From assembly GCA_932294295.1 (NCBI GenBank), contig OW028581.1, forward strand, positions 17,768,662-17,832,661: a DNA stretch of 64,000 nucleotides, written 5' to 3'. Shown one piece after another: positions 63,531-64,000 of the stretch. The first letter of the stretch is position 1, and every line of letters starts with the position of its first letter. This DNA comes from Alitta virens. Lineage: Eukaryota; Annelida; Polychaeta; Phyllodocida; Nereididae. A model generated the notes under the pieces. It searched no databases, was not told the DNA's origin, and saw only the letters and a list, made by a program, of their open reading frames with translations. The position numbers and the translations under genes were made by a program.

Positions 63531-64000
63531 TACAGTTCTAGTTACCGTATTATCTCATTGCAACCTAAGGTGTTTAATATTTCAAATGATATCTTCAGCC
63601 AGGCACCGAAAGAGGACCAGATTCTTTCAAAGACACGTGACTAAAATCTACTATCCCTTTCACTGTAGTCGCTTCCTTAAGCCTAGCATCTCAACACCAA
63701 CTTCTTACACCAAGACCCGGCCGGCATGAAACCGAGCAACTACAGTGGATATACTGCCATCCCTGAACTCCTCATTGATTTTAGTCCTTTCCCCAGACAC
63801 TAATCATACTTCCCAGCTACAAGATTATTATACTTTTGCCTTGCTTTGCTTCCTCTGAGGCTTCTGTCTCTATGTTCTGCCTTTCTATTTTTCCTTCTTC
63901 AAGTTTGAACATCAATCTTCAACTCCATTTCCTAACCTGGTTCTCTTCCAAGCTCTCAATAGTTTCAAGCACTCAATTTCACTAACTACTCCTAAAAGTG
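63531..64000. other. Right-edge sequence, no gene recognised
   Basis: Pyrimidine-rich on the plus strand (63820-63990); no splice-consistent coding segment identified. Confidence 0.4.

Overview
This window is eukaryotic. It is AT-rich, intron-rich and full of dispersed repeats, and it holds three conserved animal genes. The exons encode proteins strikingly close to vertebrate family members, while introns carry tRNA-derived SINEs, short inverted-repeat elements (MITEs) and truncated LINE tails. This suggests a non-vertebrate metazoan, plausibly a marine deuterostome (hemichordate, echinoderm or cephalochordate). The species cannot be fixed from the sequence.

Layout: (1) 184-21369, minus strand: the 5' part of a BLTP3 gene (UHRF1BP1/UHRF1BP1L family bridge-like lipid-transfer protein). 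Ten coding exons give the first ~368 residues and the gene runs off the left edge. Intron 2 is 12.7 kb and repeat-loaded. (2) 21370-21652: a compact, CpG-containing head-to-head promoter. (3) 21653-23341, plus strand: a complete six-exon gene for mitochondrial single-stranded DNA-binding protein (SSBP1, 155 aa). (4) 23342-27335: convergent intergenic/3'UTR space with repeats, including a degenerate ~31-nt tandem array and G/C-homopolymer MITEs. (5) 27336-45204, minus strand: an ORP5/ORP8-type oxysterol-binding protein-related gene (OSBPL8/OSBPL5 pro-orthologue). Twenty coding exons plus one possible cassette exon give ~961 aa: N-terminal tail, polybasic stretch and PH domain, acidic linker, ORD lipid-transfer domain, C-terminal tail anchor. 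(6) 45205-64000: probably the 5' intron(s) and promoter region(s) of the OSBPL8-like gene. It holds SINEs, MITEs, a ~220-bp direct repeat and several unassigned GC-richer ORF islands.

All coding exon boundaries were chosen so that GT/AG sites, codon phase and family alignment agree. The summed coding lengths are divisible by three for both complete genes (468 nt; 2886 nt without the cassette exon). BLTP3 and ORP5/8 proteins both move lipids at membrane contact sites, and SSBP1 coats mitochondrial single-stranded DNA. Nothing in the sequence shows a functional link beyond the shared BLTP3/SSBP1 promoter.

No wholly new gene system could be demonstrated. The most interesting unexplained structures are a MITE family carrying repeated TGACGTCA palindromes, a recurrent MITE-plus-SINE composite, nested insertions, a degenerate 31-nt motif array, a 3x20-bp minisatellite abutting a 3' splice site, and a set of protein-like plus-strand ORFs antisense to the OSBPL8 5' region.
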